Positions 54,575-63,976 of a stretch of DNA of 64,000 nucleotides are shown here, piece by piece (the first letter of the stretch is position 1; each line of letters begins with the position of its first letter). Location of the stretch: assembly GCA_963809925.1 (NCBI GenBank), contig CAWELH010000010.1, positions 1 to 64,000 of the forward strand, in the 5' to 3' direction. The notes under the pieces were generated by a model that did not search any database, had not been told where the DNA came from, and saw nothing but the letters and a program-made list of their open reading frames with translations. Position numbers and translations under genes: made by a program. This stretch comes from DASQZK01 sp963809925 (lineage in GTDB: Bacteria > Bacteroidota > Bacteroidia > Bacteroidales > GCA-2748055).

Positions 54575-56399
54575 ACTGGCAGGTATAGCTGCACTATTTT
54601 TATTCACCTTTTCCTGCCACAGAGGGCCCGGAGATGAGCGGCAAATTACGAGTGATCTCAGGGATCTTCATGTGGGAGGATTGTATGGTACTGCGCTCGA
54701 CGAGAGTCGTACAGGTCGGCTTTCGGATTTTATCATAGATGAGAACAGTCCAATGGTAAAGCTTTTCAGCAGGGAAGCTGCCGACCATGAGTACGATCCT
54801 AACTGGCGTGGCGAACATGTGGGAAAATGGATGATTGCTGCAGCACAGGAAGCATACAGAACGGATGACAAGGAACTGGAACAACATCTGAAAACGGTTG
54901 CCGCTTACCTCATCTCCCAACAAAGGGAGAACGGATATCTTGGTACGTATGCTCTTCCACTGAGAATTACACATGACTCAATTGTGAATGTGAAAAGCTG
55001 GGACATATGGGTACATGGTTACCTCGTTGAAGGACTGTTAACATTAAACCGTTATTTCCCGGATCCTCAATACCTTGAAGCTGCGAGGAAAATAATGGAT
55101 ATGATTTACCATGAATTTGTTGAAAAAGGAAAAAGCATAGCAAACGTCAGCTATCACAGTGGAATGGTAGGGACCGGTACTATCGGGCCGGCTGTCGAGA
55201 TGTATCAGGCCACAGGGGACAAGAAATACCTTGAGCTGGCTACATATTGCGTCGATGAAATGGAAAAACGTCCCGGCCTGGGATTGGTAACAAGAAACTT
55301 AAAAGGATATGATGTGGCAGAGATTGGCAATGGCAAAATGTATGAAATGCTGAGAAATTATGTCGGTCTGGCCAAACTGTACCAGGTTAGTGGAGAGATG
55401 CATCTCCTCGATGCCTGCCTGCATGCCTGGAAAAATATCCGCGACTATCATCTCAATGCAGCCGGCGGTCCCCGCGGAGGAGTGGGTATCCACCCTGAAT
55501 GCTTCAATGTGGGTTATATGTTCAGTCCTTACAGTTTAAGTGAAACATGTGCATCGATGGACTGGGTAAGGTTCAATGAGGAACTACTGAAAATTACCGG
55601 GCGTGCTGAATTTGCCGACCAGCTCGAATGGAGCTTATATAACGCAATTCCCGGGGCCATGTTTCCCGATGGTGAAGGATGGATTTATCATAGCAAGGTG
55701 AATGGCACGCGGGAACGTACTTCCCCACTGGCATGTTGCTCATCGAGTGGTCCCATAGCTCTTGAAAGCTTTACGGATGTTATGTATTACACAGGTCACG
55801 GTCGTATTGACGTCAACCTTTATTCCTCATCTTCAGATAAGTTCAGCTTCAGAGGGAAGGAACTGAAAATCACCCAGGTAACCGGATACCCCTTTTCCGA
55901 CACCATAAGCCTGATTATTGAAGCTACTGAGAACGTTGATGTACCCGTTTGGCTCAGGATACCGGGATGGGTAAAGGGCTATGATGTATTAATCAACGGT
56001 GGGAAAAAAGATCTCAAACAGGTACGGGAAGGTTTTATTCAACCTGGGGATAAATGGAAAGGCACAACACAGATCACCCTGGTCTTTCCGCGTACCCTTA
56101 ATCTCGTACAAAAAAACAGTGAATACAACGAGAAAGGCTGGTACATGGATGATACAACTCATTATTTATCATTTACTTATGGCCCGTTTTTACTTGCATC
56201 GCAAACTAAGGATGAACAAAAAGAACCTGCAGGACTCATCATTGAAAGTAATGATCTGACTTCGCTTATTCAGAAACTTACACCACACGATTCCTCTTCC
56301 TTTAGTCTCGACAGCCTCCTGTTGACGCCGTTTTACAGGACCGGCGGCAGGGTAAACGGAAGCTACCGGAAAGTGTGGTTTGAATCAGGTGCCAGATAG
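54555..56399 (+). CDS. GH127-like beta-L-arabinofuranosidase lipoprotein
   Basis: 614 residues from the ATG at 54555 (MKKKVFKLAG), giving an SPII signal (ALFLFTFSC); the earlier frame start at 54534 is less likely. The (alpha/alpha)6 barrel carries the zinc/thiolate site: Glu and Cys in LSETCASMDW (about 330) and the adjacent Cys pair in LACCSSSGP (about 394). The nucleophile Cys plus Zn arrangement is diagnostic of GH127 and related GH146. A C-terminal beta domain follows (VPVWLRIPGWVKGYDVLING). It removes beta-L-arabinofuranose residues from plant glycans. Last of the three overlapping genes. Confidence 0.9.
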   Translation: MKKKVFKLAGIAALFLFTFSCHRGPGDERQITSDLRDLHVGGLYGTALDESRTGRLSDFIIDENSPMVKLFSREAADHEYDPNWRGEHVGKWMIAAAQEAYRTDDKELEQHLKTVAAYLISQQRENGYLGTYALPLRITHDSIVNVKSWDIWVHGYLVEGLLTLNRYFPDPQYLEAARKIMDMIYHEFVEKGKSIANVSYHSGMVGTGTIGPAVEMYQATGDKKYLELATYCVDEMEKRPGLGLVTRNLKGYDVAEIGNGKMYEMLRNYVGLAKLYQVSGEMHLLDACLHAWKNIRDYHLNAAGGPRGGVGIHPECFNVGYMFSPYSLSETCASMDWVRFNEELLKITGRAEFADQLEWSLYNAIPGAMFPDGEGWIYHSKVNGTRERTSPLACCSSSGPIALESFTDVMYYTGHGRIDVNLYSSSSDKFSFRGKELKITQVTGYPFSDTISLIIEATENVDVPVWLRIPGWVKGYDVLINGGKKDLKQVREGFIQPGDKWKGTTQITLVFPRTLNLVQKNSEYNEKGWYMDDTTHYLSFTYGPFLLASQTKDEQKEPAGLIIESNDLTSLIQKLTPHDSSSFSLDSLLLTPFYRTGGRVNGSYRKVWFESGAR

Positions 56400-56561
56400 A
56401 ATGCCAAAATTATTCCGATATCCGTTAGAAAAGAATAACCCGGATAACAATGCCTGATTGAAAATGCTGGCTTTTCTCAGGAAAAATTATCGTCACTATA
56501 TGCAGTATAGACGGATACCACTTTCATCAAAAATCCGTACCTTTGTGAAAATAGCGGAGCT

Positions 56562-57401
56562 ATGACAAAGATTCTTTTACCGGTACTGGCAGGGTTATTA
56601 CTGCAACCTTTTCTTTCTGCACAGGACATACCATACAAGACCTTCACCTATAAAAGCATCGATACAGTTGACCTTACCATTAACGTGTATTATCCGCCTT
56701 CCTACAGTGAAGGACAGAAACTTCCCGCTATCGTTTTCTTTTTCGGTGGAGGGTGGCAGAAAGGAAATCCGATGCATTTTGATCCGCAGTGCCGGGTGCT
56801 TGCAGAAGACGGCATGATAACTCTGGCCGCCGATTATCGCACCCAGGAACGCCATGGTACCACACCGGTTGAATCGTTGAAAGACGCCATGTCGGCCATG
56901 CGCTGGGTAAAGGAAAATGCAGATATGCTGGGGATAAAGCCCGGAATGATCGCCGCTGGTGGCGGATCGGCCGGAGGTTACCTGGCACTTGCAACGGCAA
57001 CCATCACTGGCATTAATGAAGACAGTGACAATCTTTCGGTATCGCCGGTTCCGGATGCACTGGTTCTCTTTAACCCCGTTGTGAAAACATGGAATGGTGG
57101 GTATGGTGCGAGTCGTTTCGGCGATCTTGCCGAACAAGCCTCGCCTTATGAACATGTAAAGAGAGGATTGCCTCCTTCTATCATTATGCACGGTACTGCT
57201 GATCACGTAATCAAATTTAGTGATGTAAAAAGTTTCTGTGAAAAAATGAACCAGGCCGGGAACCAATGCACACTGATTCCTTATGAAGGTTGTGACCACG
57301 GCTTTTTTAATGTAGGTGTGGAAGGAGGAAAATACAATAGACTTACGACTGCCGAAACGGAGAAGTTTCTTGAAAGTTTGGGGTATCTGGGAGACCGGTA
57401 G
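56562..57401 (+). CDS. Secreted alpha/beta hydrolase (esterase/lipase, HSL-type)
   Basis: 279 residues with a signal peptide (MTKILLPVLAGLLLQPFLSAQ). The oxyanion segment is VFFFGGGWQKG, the nucleophile Ser sits in AGGGSAGGYLA (about 146), the Asp in MHGTADHVIKF and the His in EGCDHGFFN. It resembles BD-FAE-type and acetyl-xylan-esterase-like carbohydrate esterases. TACCTTTG (56538-56545) upstream fits the -7 pattern, suggesting its own promoter after the GH127 unit. Confidence 0.87.
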   Translation: MTKILLPVLAGLLLQPFLSAQDIPYKTFTYKSIDTVDLTINVYYPPSYSEGQKLPAIVFFFGGGWQKGNPMHFDPQCRVLAEDGMITLAADYRTQERHGTTPVESLKDAMSAMRWVKENADMLGIKPGMIAAGGGSAGGYLALATATITGINEDSDNLSVSPVPDALVLFNPVVKTWNGGYGASRFGDLAEQASPYEHVKRGLPPSIIMHGTADHVIKFSDVKSFCEKMNQAGNQCTLIPYEGCDHGFFNVGVEGGKYNRLTTAETEKFLESLGYLGDR

Positions 57402-57532
57402 GACACATTTTCCGGCAATCAGGTCATATTCATTGCAAAGAATTGAGTTGGAAATTCAAAACTGATCAATATTGATAGATCGATTAATATCAATTTCTTC
57501 TTATAATTTAAAGTTAATTACAATCGTTTTGT
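57402..57532. other. Intergenic region before the gltB promoter
   Basis: AT-rich with several TTAAT/AATTA runs. No gene or recognised site apart from the promoter and leader elements listed next. Confidence 0.4.
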
Positions 57533-57562
57533 TTTGAATTGAAATATTAAGTACTATCTTTG
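57533..57562 (+). promoter_or_regulatory. Bacteroidota-type promoter of the gltB leader
   Basis: TTTG (57533-57536), an 18-bp spacer, then TATCTTTG (57555-57562) matches the -33/-7 pattern TTTG and TAnnTTTG. Transcription should start near 57567-57570, which makes the ATG codons at 57580 or 57583 better starts for the leader peptide than the one at 57571. Confidence 0.65.
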
Positions 57563-57579
57563 CAATTGAAATGATAATA

Positions 57580-57642
57580 ATGATGAAAACCAGGCACACC
57601 ATACTTACACATTTTAACCGTAAGGTATTCAACCTTGTGTGA
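57580..57642 (+). CDS. Putative gltB leader peptide
   Basis: A 20-codon frame (MMKTRHTILTHFNRKVFNLV) starting at ATG 57580; ATGs at 57571 and 57583 are in the same frame. It ends at TGA 57640-57642, exactly where the antiterminator arm begins. It has no Glu or Gln. The arm-1 region spans Thr-Arg-His-Thr-Ile-Leu-Thr-His codons. Its position between promoter and terminator, and its fit to the RNA structures, support translation; this is not proved. Confidence 0.5.
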   Translation: MMKTRHTILTHFNRKVFNLV

Positions 57643-57705
57643 GAATGGTATGAAGAAATAAAAATCTGACAGGGCCGTTCTCGAATTCATAGAGGACGGC
57701 TTTTT
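57598..57705 (+). promoter_or_regulatory. Transcription attenuator of gltB (1:2, 2:3 and 3:4 pairings plus terminator)
   Basis: Arm 1 (57598-57610) pairs with 57637-57649 at 12 of 13 positions. Arm 2 (57641-57649, GAGAATGGT) pairs with arm 3 (57674-57682, GCCGTTCTC) over 9 bp. Arm 3 also pairs with arm 4 (57692-57700, GAGGACGGC), forming a terminator followed by TTTTT at 57701-57705. The alternatives exclude one another and arm 2 touches the leader stop codon, the classical layout for ribosome-controlled attenuation. Confidence 0.6.
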
Positions 57706-57741
57706 ACATATTATGCTGTGGTGAGTTAAGGAGTAATTATT

Positions 57742-60700
57742 ATGAAAGTGAACAATAATCAATACAAACAGGGAATGTACCGCTCTGAATTTGAGCATGA
57801 CAATTGTGGAATCGGTTTCGTGGCACATCTTCACGGCCGTAAATCACACGATATCATCAGGATGGGGCTCGAGATTCTTGAGAATATGACTCATCGCGGA
57901 GCAGAGGGTGCAGACAGCAGGACTGGTGATGGTGCCGGTGTATTGTTACAGGTTCCGCGTGACTTCTACCTGATTCAGGGCTTTTCGCTTCCACCCCAGG
58001 GTCAGTTTGGAACAGGGCTTATTTTTCTTCCTCAGGATAAGTCGGAGGCCACAAAATGCGAAGAGATCCTTGTAGGTCTTATCGCGATGGAAAAAATCGA
58101 CGTGATTGGATTCAGGGATGTACCGACCGACAATTCAACACTTGGAGAAATTGCGAAATCTGCAGAACCCCGTATTCGTCAAATTCTGCTGGGTGCCGAT
58201 ATCGATCAGGATGAACTTGAGAGGAAACTATACCTGATCCGGAAAAAGGCTGAGAAAGCGATTCGGCAGTCGAAACTGAAGCAAAAAAATTTCTTCTATA
58301 TTCCTTCACTTTCAACAAAAGTCCTGATTTATAAAGGGATGTTCACCTCCGAACAACTCGGGGAATATTATCTTGATTTGCGCGACAAGCGTTTCCAGAG
58401 TGGTATTGCTCTTGTGCACTCGAGGTTTAGCACCAATACATTCCCTTCATGGGACCTGGCACAGCCATTCCGCATGCTGGCGCACAACGGGGAGATCAAC
58501 ACGGTGAAGGGCAACCGGTTTTGGATGGAAGCCCGTGAGTCCATTCTCAAGTCAGGTCTCCTTGGTGATCTGAGTGAGGTTTATCCAATTATCGAACCTG
58601 ATAAGAGTGATTCAGCATCTCTTGATAATGTTCTGGAGTTTTTGTATCTGAGCGGAAAGTCGCTGCCACATGCTCTTTCCATATTGATTCCGGAATCGTG
58701 GAATACAAAGAATCCCATTCCAAACGATCTGAGGGCATTCTTTGAATATCACTCCTCCTTTGTTGAACCCTGGGACGGTCCGGCTTCCCTGCTTATTTCC
58801 GACGGGAGGTTTGTGGGCGGAATGCTTGACCGGAATGGACTTCGGCCTTCGCGGTATGTGATTACGAAAAACGACCTGATTGTCATGGGTTCCGAAGTTG
58901 GCGTGCAATCCTTTGAACCGGGCGATATCAAGGAAAAAGGAAGATTGAAACCGGGAAAGATGCTGTTAATCGACACGAAGGAAGGCAAGATTTACCGCGA
59001 TCCGGAACTGAAAAAACAACTCGCCTCTCAAAACCCATACCAGGCCTGGATCGATATGAATATGGTCAGCCTGGAGGAAATTGAAACCGGACATACTGTA
59101 CCTCCAGGCCTCAATGGTGAATTCGACCATTATCTTAAGAGCTTTGGATATTCCACCGAAGACATCGAATTGATCATCAAGCCGATGGCCGAAGGTGGGA
59201 AGGAACCCATTGGATCCATGGGAAACGATGTTCCGGCTGCCGTGCTTTCACAAAACCCCCAGCGGCTCTTTACCTATTTTAAACAACTATTTGCTCAGGT
59301 TACCAACCCACCGATCGATCCCATAAGGGAAGAGCTGGTTATGAGCCTCACCGGATATATCGGTTCCATACAGCAGGATATGCTCGATGAGACACCGGAA
59401 CAATGTAAAATGGTAAAGTTTAAAAGCCCGGTCATCAATAACACCTACTTTGCCGTAGTAAAAAACCTGAAGTACAAAGGATTTTCGAATGTCGTCCTAC
59501 CCATGCTTTTTGATGCAGACAGGGGTAAGGAGGGGCTGGAAGAAGCGGTTGAAAAGCTTTGTCAGTTGGCTGAAAAAGCAGTTGATGACGGGAAGAATTA
59601 CCTGATCCTTTCCGACCGGGGAATTACTGCCGGTAAGGCACCGGTGCCATCACTTCTGGCTGTTTCTGCTGTTCACCATCACCTGATTCGGACAAGAAAG
59701 CGTATGCAAATTGATCTTGTCGTGGAAACAGGTGATGCCCGTGAGGTTCATCATTTCGCTCTTCTCTTCGGCTACGGGGCCTCCATCATTAACCCCTATT
59801 TAAGCTTTTCAGTGATCGAAAAACTGGTGAAAGAAAAGGTAATTCAACAGGACTACCAGAAGGCTGAAGAAAATTATATCAACGCGGTAAACAAAGGTCT
59901 GTTGAAAATCCTTTCAAAAATGGGGATTTCCACCCTTCGAAGTTACCGGGCAGCCCAGATCTTCGAGGCCCTTGGCATTCATACTGATGTGATCAACAAG
60001 TACTTTGAAGGTACGGTATCACGTATCGGAGGTATCGGTCTTGCTGAGATTGCTGAAGAAGCATTATTACCTCACAGGGATGCTTATTCTGAAAAGCCCT
60101 CAAATGAACGTCTCTTCGACGGAGTTTACGCATACCGTAAATTTGGCGAACACCATGCCTGGAATCCTGATGTTGTAGGACTTCTTCAATGGAGTACACG
60201 CACAAATAATTATGAAAAATATAAGGAGTTTAGTACACTCGTATCGGAACAAAACCGGCGTCCCGCATTTATCAGGGGTTTCTTCGATATTAAAAAAGCA
60301 CAGAAACCACTCGATATCTCTGAGGTTGAGTCTGTGGAGGCCATTACAAAACGCTTTGTCACCGGTGCGATGTCCTATGGGTCAATTAGTCGCGAGGCGC
60401 ATGAGACCCTGGCCATCGCGATGAACAGGCTTGGTGGCAGAAGTAATACAGGTGAGGGTGGTGAAGATCCAACGCGTTTCCTGCCTCGTCCCAATGGCGA
60501 TAGTGCAAGGAGTGCCATCAAACAGGTTGCCTCAGGACGATTCGGGGTAACCAACCACTACCTTGTTAATGCCGATGAGTTGCAGATTAAGATTGCTCAG
60601 GGGGCTAAGCCGGGGGAAGGTGGGCAGCTGCCAGGTCATAAAGTAGATAAGATCATTGCCAAAACCAGGTATTCCATAACGGGTATTACACTGATATCAC

Positions 60701-62277
60701 CCCCTCCACATCATGATATCTATTCGATCGAAGATCTCGCACAGCTTATCTTCGATCTGAAAAATGTGAATCCGCATGCTAAGATCAGTGTGAAGCTGGT
60801 TTCTGAAACCGGTGTCGGGACAATTGCCGCCGGCGTTGCCAAGGCCAAAGCCGACCTGATCACCGTTAGTGGTACAGAGGGCGGGACCGGCGCCAGTCCT
60901 TCTTCCTCGATTAAACATGCCGGACTGCCGTTAGAACTGGGACTGGCAGAAACCCAACAGACCCTCGTGATGAACAACCTGCGTAAAAATGTAGTGTTGC
61001 AAACGGATGGTCAGCTTAAGAACGGACTGGATGTTATCCTCGCCGGACTGCTTGGTGCGGAAGAATTTGGTTTCGCTACAGGTGCACTGATTGTCCTTGG
61101 ATGCGTTATGATGAGAAAATGCCATCTGAATACCTGTCCGGTTGGAGTAGCCACCCAGGACCCGCTGCTCAGAGCACGGTTCAGGGGTAAGGCCGACCAC
61201 CTGGTAAACTATTTTACCTTCGTGGCCCAGGAAGTTCGTGAATTGCTGGCTGAGCTTGGATTCAGGAAATTTGATGATATTGTGGGAAGGTCGGATCTGA
61301 TTACGATAAGGAAAGATGTTGGACATTGGAAAACAAAGAATCTTGATTTCTCTGCCATTTTGCATACACCTGAAGTTGCAACAAGGGCAGACCGCCGGCA
61401 TACTGCAGTTCAGGATCATAAAATTGACAGCGTCCTCGATCACGACCTGATAAAACTTGCAACACCAGCTATTGAAGCGGGTGCGAAAGTTAAGATATCT
61501 CATATGATCAGAAACACAGACCGTACTGTTGGTGCTATGCTTTCTGGTCGGATCACTGAAAAATATGGCGCTGACGGATTGCCCGAGGGTACCATCATAG
61601 CTGATTTCAAAGGTTCCGCGGGACAAAGTTTCGGAGCTTTCCTGGTGAAAGGCGTAGAATTCAGGCTTGAGGGCGATGCCAATGATTATTTGGGCAAGGG
61701 ACTCTCTGGAGGAAGGATCATCGTCGTTCCGCCAAAAGGATCGGAATTTGCTCCTGAAGAAAATATCATTATCGGCAATACAGTCCTTTACGGCGCAACA
61801 AGCGGAGAGATCTATGTCAACGGGGTGGCCGGTGAACGGTTCTGTGTCAGAAATTCGGGTGTAACAGCCGTCATAGAAGGTGTTGGGGATCATTGTTGTG
61901 AATATATGACCGGAGGACGTACGGTCGTTCTAGGGCGGACAGGCAAGAACTTTGCAGCCGGCATGAGCGGTGGCATTGCCTATGTCCTGAATGTTGACGG
62001 TAATTTCGATTACTTCTGCAATATGGGTATGGTTGAACTTTCACTGGTTGAGGACAGGGGAGATGTAAGAGAACTGAAAGACCTCATCTCAAAGCATTAC
62101 AACTATACCGGCAGCCCGCTGGCCGGAAGGATTCTGAACGACCTGGAAAGTTATATTGACCGCTTTATAAAAGTCATACCCTATGAATACAAGAGAGTGC
62201 TTGAAGAAGAAAAACTGGAGGCACTGAAGAAAAAGATCGATGAGATGGAAACTGACGTTGAGATTAAAGCCGTCTGA
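57742..62277 (+). CDS. gltB: Glutamate synthase large subunit
   Basis: 1511 residues. Cytoplasmic NADPH-dependent glutamate synthase: it splits glutamine and transfers ammonia to 2-oxoglutarate. The N-terminal Ntn amidotransferase domain (mature Cys at residue 22 in HDNCGIGF, after a cleaved propeptide) is followed by the central domain, the FMN-binding synthase domain (about 820-1200, SYGSISREAHETLAIAMNRLGG) and the C-terminal GXGXG repeat domain. Cysteines of the 3Fe-4S site lie in CVMMRKCHLNTC (about 1121-1132). A strong AAGGAG ribosome site lies 8 bp upstream of the ATG. gltD follows after 30 bp. Expression is probably set by the upstream attenuator. Confidence 0.97.
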   Translation: MKVNNNQYKQGMYRSEFEHDNCGIGFVAHLHGRKSHDIIRMGLEILENMTHRGAEGADSRTGDGAGVLLQVPRDFYLIQGFSLPPQGQFGTGLIFLPQDKSEATKCEEILVGLIAMEKIDVIGFRDVPTDNSTLGEIAKSAEPRIRQILLGADIDQDELERKLYLIRKKAEKAIRQSKLKQKNFFYIPSLSTKVLIYKGMFTSEQLGEYYLDLRDKRFQSGIALVHSRFSTNTFPSWDLAQPFRMLAHNGEINTVKGNRFWMEARESILKSGLLGDLSEVYPIIEPDKSDSASLDNVLEFLYLSGKSLPHALSILIPESWNTKNPIPNDLRAFFEYHSSFVEPWDGPASLLISDGRFVGGMLDRNGLRPSRYVITKNDLIVMGSEVGVQSFEPGDIKEKGRLKPGKMLLIDTKEGKIYRDPELKKQLASQNPYQAWIDMNMVSLEEIETGHTVPPGLNGEFDHYLKSFGYSTEDIELIIKPMAEGGKEPIGSMGNDVPAAVLSQNPQRLFTYFKQLFAQVTNPPIDPIREELVMSLTGYIGSIQQDMLDETPEQCKMVKFKSPVINNTYFAVVKNLKYKGFSNVVLPMLFDADRGKEGLEEAVEKLCQLAEKAVDDGKNYLILSDRGITAGKAPVPSLLAVSAVHHHLIRTRKRMQIDLVVETGDAREVHHFALLFGYGASIINPYLSFSVIEKLVKEKVIQQDYQKAEENYINAVNKGLLKILSKMGISTLRSYRAAQIFEALGIHTDVINKYFEGTVSRIGGIGLAEIAEEALLPHRDAYSEKPSNERLFDGVYAYRKFGEHHAWNPDVVGLLQWSTRTNNYEKYKEFSTLVSEQNRRPAFIRGFFDIKKAQKPLDISEVESVEAITKRFVTGAMSYGSISREAHETLAIAMNRLGGRSNTGEGGEDPTRFLPRPNGDSARSAIKQVASGRFGVTNHYLVNADELQIKIAQGAKPGEGGQLPGHKVDKIIAKTRYSITGITLISPPPHHDIYSIEDLAQLIFDLKNVNPHAKISVKLVSETGVGTIAAGVAKAKADLITVSGTEGGTGASPSSSIKHAGLPLELGLAETQQTLVMNNLRKNVVLQTDGQLKNGLDVILAGLLGAEEFGFATGALIVLGCVMMRKCHLNTCPVGVATQDPLLRARFRGKADHLVNYFTFVAQEVRELLAELGFRKFDDIVGRSDLITIRKDVGHWKTKNLDFSAILHTPEVATRADRRHTAVQDHKIDSVLDHDLIKLATPAIEAGAKVKISHMIRNTDRTVGAMLSGRITEKYGADGLPEGTIIADFKGSAGQSFGAFLVKGVEFRLEGDANDYLGKGLSGGRIIVVPPKGSEFAPEENIIIGNTVLYGATSGEIYVNGVAGERFCVRNSGVTAVIEGVGDHCCEYMTGGRTVVLGRTGKNFAAGMSGGIAYVLNVDGNFDYFCNMGMVELSLVEDRGDVRELKDLISKHYNYTGSPLAGRILNDLESYIDRFIKVIPYEYKRVLEEEKLEALKKKIDEMETDVEIKAV

Positions 62278-62307
62278 GTAAAGTGGAATGTTTAAACTGA
62301 ATGAATC

Positions 62308-63735
62308 ATGGGAGATCCAAGAGGATTTATCAAAATAAAGAAGAAGGATGCAGGGAATCGTCCGATTAAAGAACGGATCACCGATTTCGGGGAAGTTGAA
62401 CAAACCCTGAATACGGAAGACCGAAAACTACAGGCATCCCGTTGTATGGACTGCGGCATTCCCTTTTGTCACTGGAATTGCCCAGTCGATAACCTGATCC
62501 CGGAATGGAATGATGCATTGTACAAAGGCGATTGGAAAAAGGCCTCTGACCTGCTTCATTCTACGAATAATTTCCCCGAATTTACAGGCAGGATTTGTCC
62601 CGCACCCTGTGAACATTCCTGTGTTCTGAATATCGACGGTCAACCGGTAACCATAAGGGAGAATGAAGCCGCAATTGTGGAACATGCTTTTACTGAGGGG
62701 TACATAAAAGCTAACCCACCACAGCAGCGGACCGGGAAGACGGTGGCGGTCATCGGTTCTGGTCCTGCAGGCCTTGCCTGTGCCGACCTGCTTAACAAAG
62801 CCGGTCATACCGTGACGCTGTTCGAACGGGATGATGCGATTGGGGGACTGCTCCGCTATGGCATCCCGGATTTCAAACTAAATAAAATTTTTATCGACAG
62901 GCGTGTAAATATTATGGAGGAGGAAGGACTAATCATTAAAACCAACACTGAAATCGGTCTGGATATCACCGCTGATGAACTGTTGGAATCCTTTGATGCC
63001 ATTTGCCTCGCTATAGGTGCCATGGAACCAAGAGACCTGCCTGTTCCAGGCCGTGATCTTGACGGCATCCATTATGCGATGGAATTTCTTACCCAACAGA
63101 ACAAAATTAACAGGGGAGTTTCTATTCCTTACGATGTCCATATCAGTGCCAAGGATCGTGACGTTGTTGTAATAGGTGGCGGAGATACTGGTTCCGACTG
63201 CGTAGGAACGTCTATCCGCCAGGGTGCACGGTCAGTGACACAGATCGAAATCCTTCCCAAACCGCCCGACAGCAGGGCGGAGGATAATCCCTGGCCGTAT
63301 TATGCCCGGGTACTGAAAACATCCACTTCACATGAAGAAGGATGTAACAGAATGTGGAGTCTTGCTACCAGCCAGTTTTACGGTAACCAGCGAAGAGTAA
63401 GCAATATCGAGGTCAATGAAGTGGAATGGATACAGAATGGGTTTTCACGGCCAGAAATGAAGATTGTGGAAGGTTCTACAAAACTCCTGGATGCCGACCT
63501 CGTTCTTCTGGCCATGGGTTTTATTCATCCTGTTCAGAAAGGTTTACTCGAACAATTGCATACGGAAGTTACTGATCGTAAAAATGTGAAGATTTCAGGA
63601 AAATACCAGACGAACCACCAGAAGGTTTTTGCTGCCGGTGACAGTGTTGTTGGGGCAAGTCTCGTAGTAAGGGCAATTGCTTCAGGCAGACAGGCGGCCA
63701 AACATATTGATGAATACCTTACGACACCCGGATAA
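62308..63735 (+). CDS. gltD: Glutamate synthase small subunit
   Basis: 475 residues. The N-terminal part has the cysteine clusters for two 4Fe-4S centres (CMDCGIPFCHWNC about 46-58, CPAPCEHSC about 97-105). The FAD motif VIGSGPAGLACADLL is near 147 and the NADPH motif VVIGGGDTGSDC near 288. It feeds electrons from NADPH to GltB. The length and order match bacterial GltD, and the 30-bp spacing after gltB marks an operon. The next promoter begins 20 bp after its stop. Confidence 0.97.
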   Translation: MGDPRGFIKIKKKDAGNRPIKERITDFGEVEQTLNTEDRKLQASRCMDCGIPFCHWNCPVDNLIPEWNDALYKGDWKKASDLLHSTNNFPEFTGRICPAPCEHSCVLNIDGQPVTIRENEAAIVEHAFTEGYIKANPPQQRTGKTVAVIGSGPAGLACADLLNKAGHTVTLFERDDAIGGLLRYGIPDFKLNKIFIDRRVNIMEEEGLIIKTNTEIGLDITADELLESFDAICLAIGAMEPRDLPVPGRDLDGIHYAMEFLTQQNKINRGVSIPYDVHISAKDRDVVVIGGGDTGSDCVGTSIRQGARSVTQIEILPKPPDSRAEDNPWPYYARVLKTSTSHEEGCNRMWSLATSQFYGNQRRVSNIEVNEVEWIQNGFSRPEMKIVEGSTKLLDADLVLLAMGFIHPVQKGLLEQLHTEVTDRKNVKISGKYQTNHQKVFAAGDSVVGASLVVRAIASGRQAAKHIDEYLTTPG

Positions 63736-63755
63736 AATGATCCGGCAAAAATTGG

Positions 63756-63786
63756 TTTGCTTTTTCATATTATTTCATTACATTTG
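63756..63786 (+). promoter_or_regulatory. Promoter of the trp leader
   Basis: TTTG (63756-63759), a 19-bp spacer and TACATTTG (63779-63786) match the Bacteroidota -33/-7 consensus; transcription should begin around 63791-63794, about 10 nt before the leader ATG. Confidence 0.7.
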
Positions 63787-63802
63787 AAACAGAAATTGGC
63801 AT

Positions 63803-63862
63803 ATGAGAACACAATTTACATCCAATTGTTGGTGGTGGCGCTTCATGAATGGAGGGTCGTAA
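63803..63862 (+). CDS. trpL: trp operon leader peptide
   Basis: 19 codons, MRTQFTSNCWWWRFMNGGS, with three consecutive TGG codons at 63830-63838 and a TAA stop at 63860-63862. Tandem Trp codons between a promoter and a terminator are the hallmark of tryptophan attenuation. Low charged tRNA-Trp would stall the ribosome over arm 1 of the leader RNA. Confidence 0.85.
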   Translation: MRTQFTSNCWWWRFMNGGS

Positions 63863-63930
63863 ACAACAATTGTGTAAATTCAGAATATTGATGCACAAAA
63901 AGGCAGGTTGTTTACGACCTGCCTTTTTTT
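63823..63930 (+). promoter_or_regulatory. trp attenuator with intrinsic terminator
   Basis: Pause hairpin 1:2 pairs CAATTGTTG (63823-63831) with CAACAATTG (63864-63872), 9 bp perfect. Antiterminator 2:3 pairs 63855-63867 with 63907-63919, 13 bp perfect, and includes the leader stop codon. Terminator 3:4 pairs AGGCAGGT (63901-63908) with ACCTGCCT (63917-63924), followed by a T-run. The Trp codons overlap arm 1. Confidence 0.88.
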
Positions 63931-63976
63931 TAACGATATTTCAGACATGAATTGTTAACCTTAAAAACACCAAATC

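Noticed and set aside
56598..57299. 233-codon antisense frame in the alpha/beta hydrolase gene
   Set aside because: Lacks any domain and is a shadow of the esterase, whose catalytic motifs are clear.
60931..61893. 320-codon open frame antisense to gltB
   Set aside because: It lies wholly within the FMN/GXGXG coding region on the opposite strand, has no recognisable domain and is explained by codon bias of gltB.
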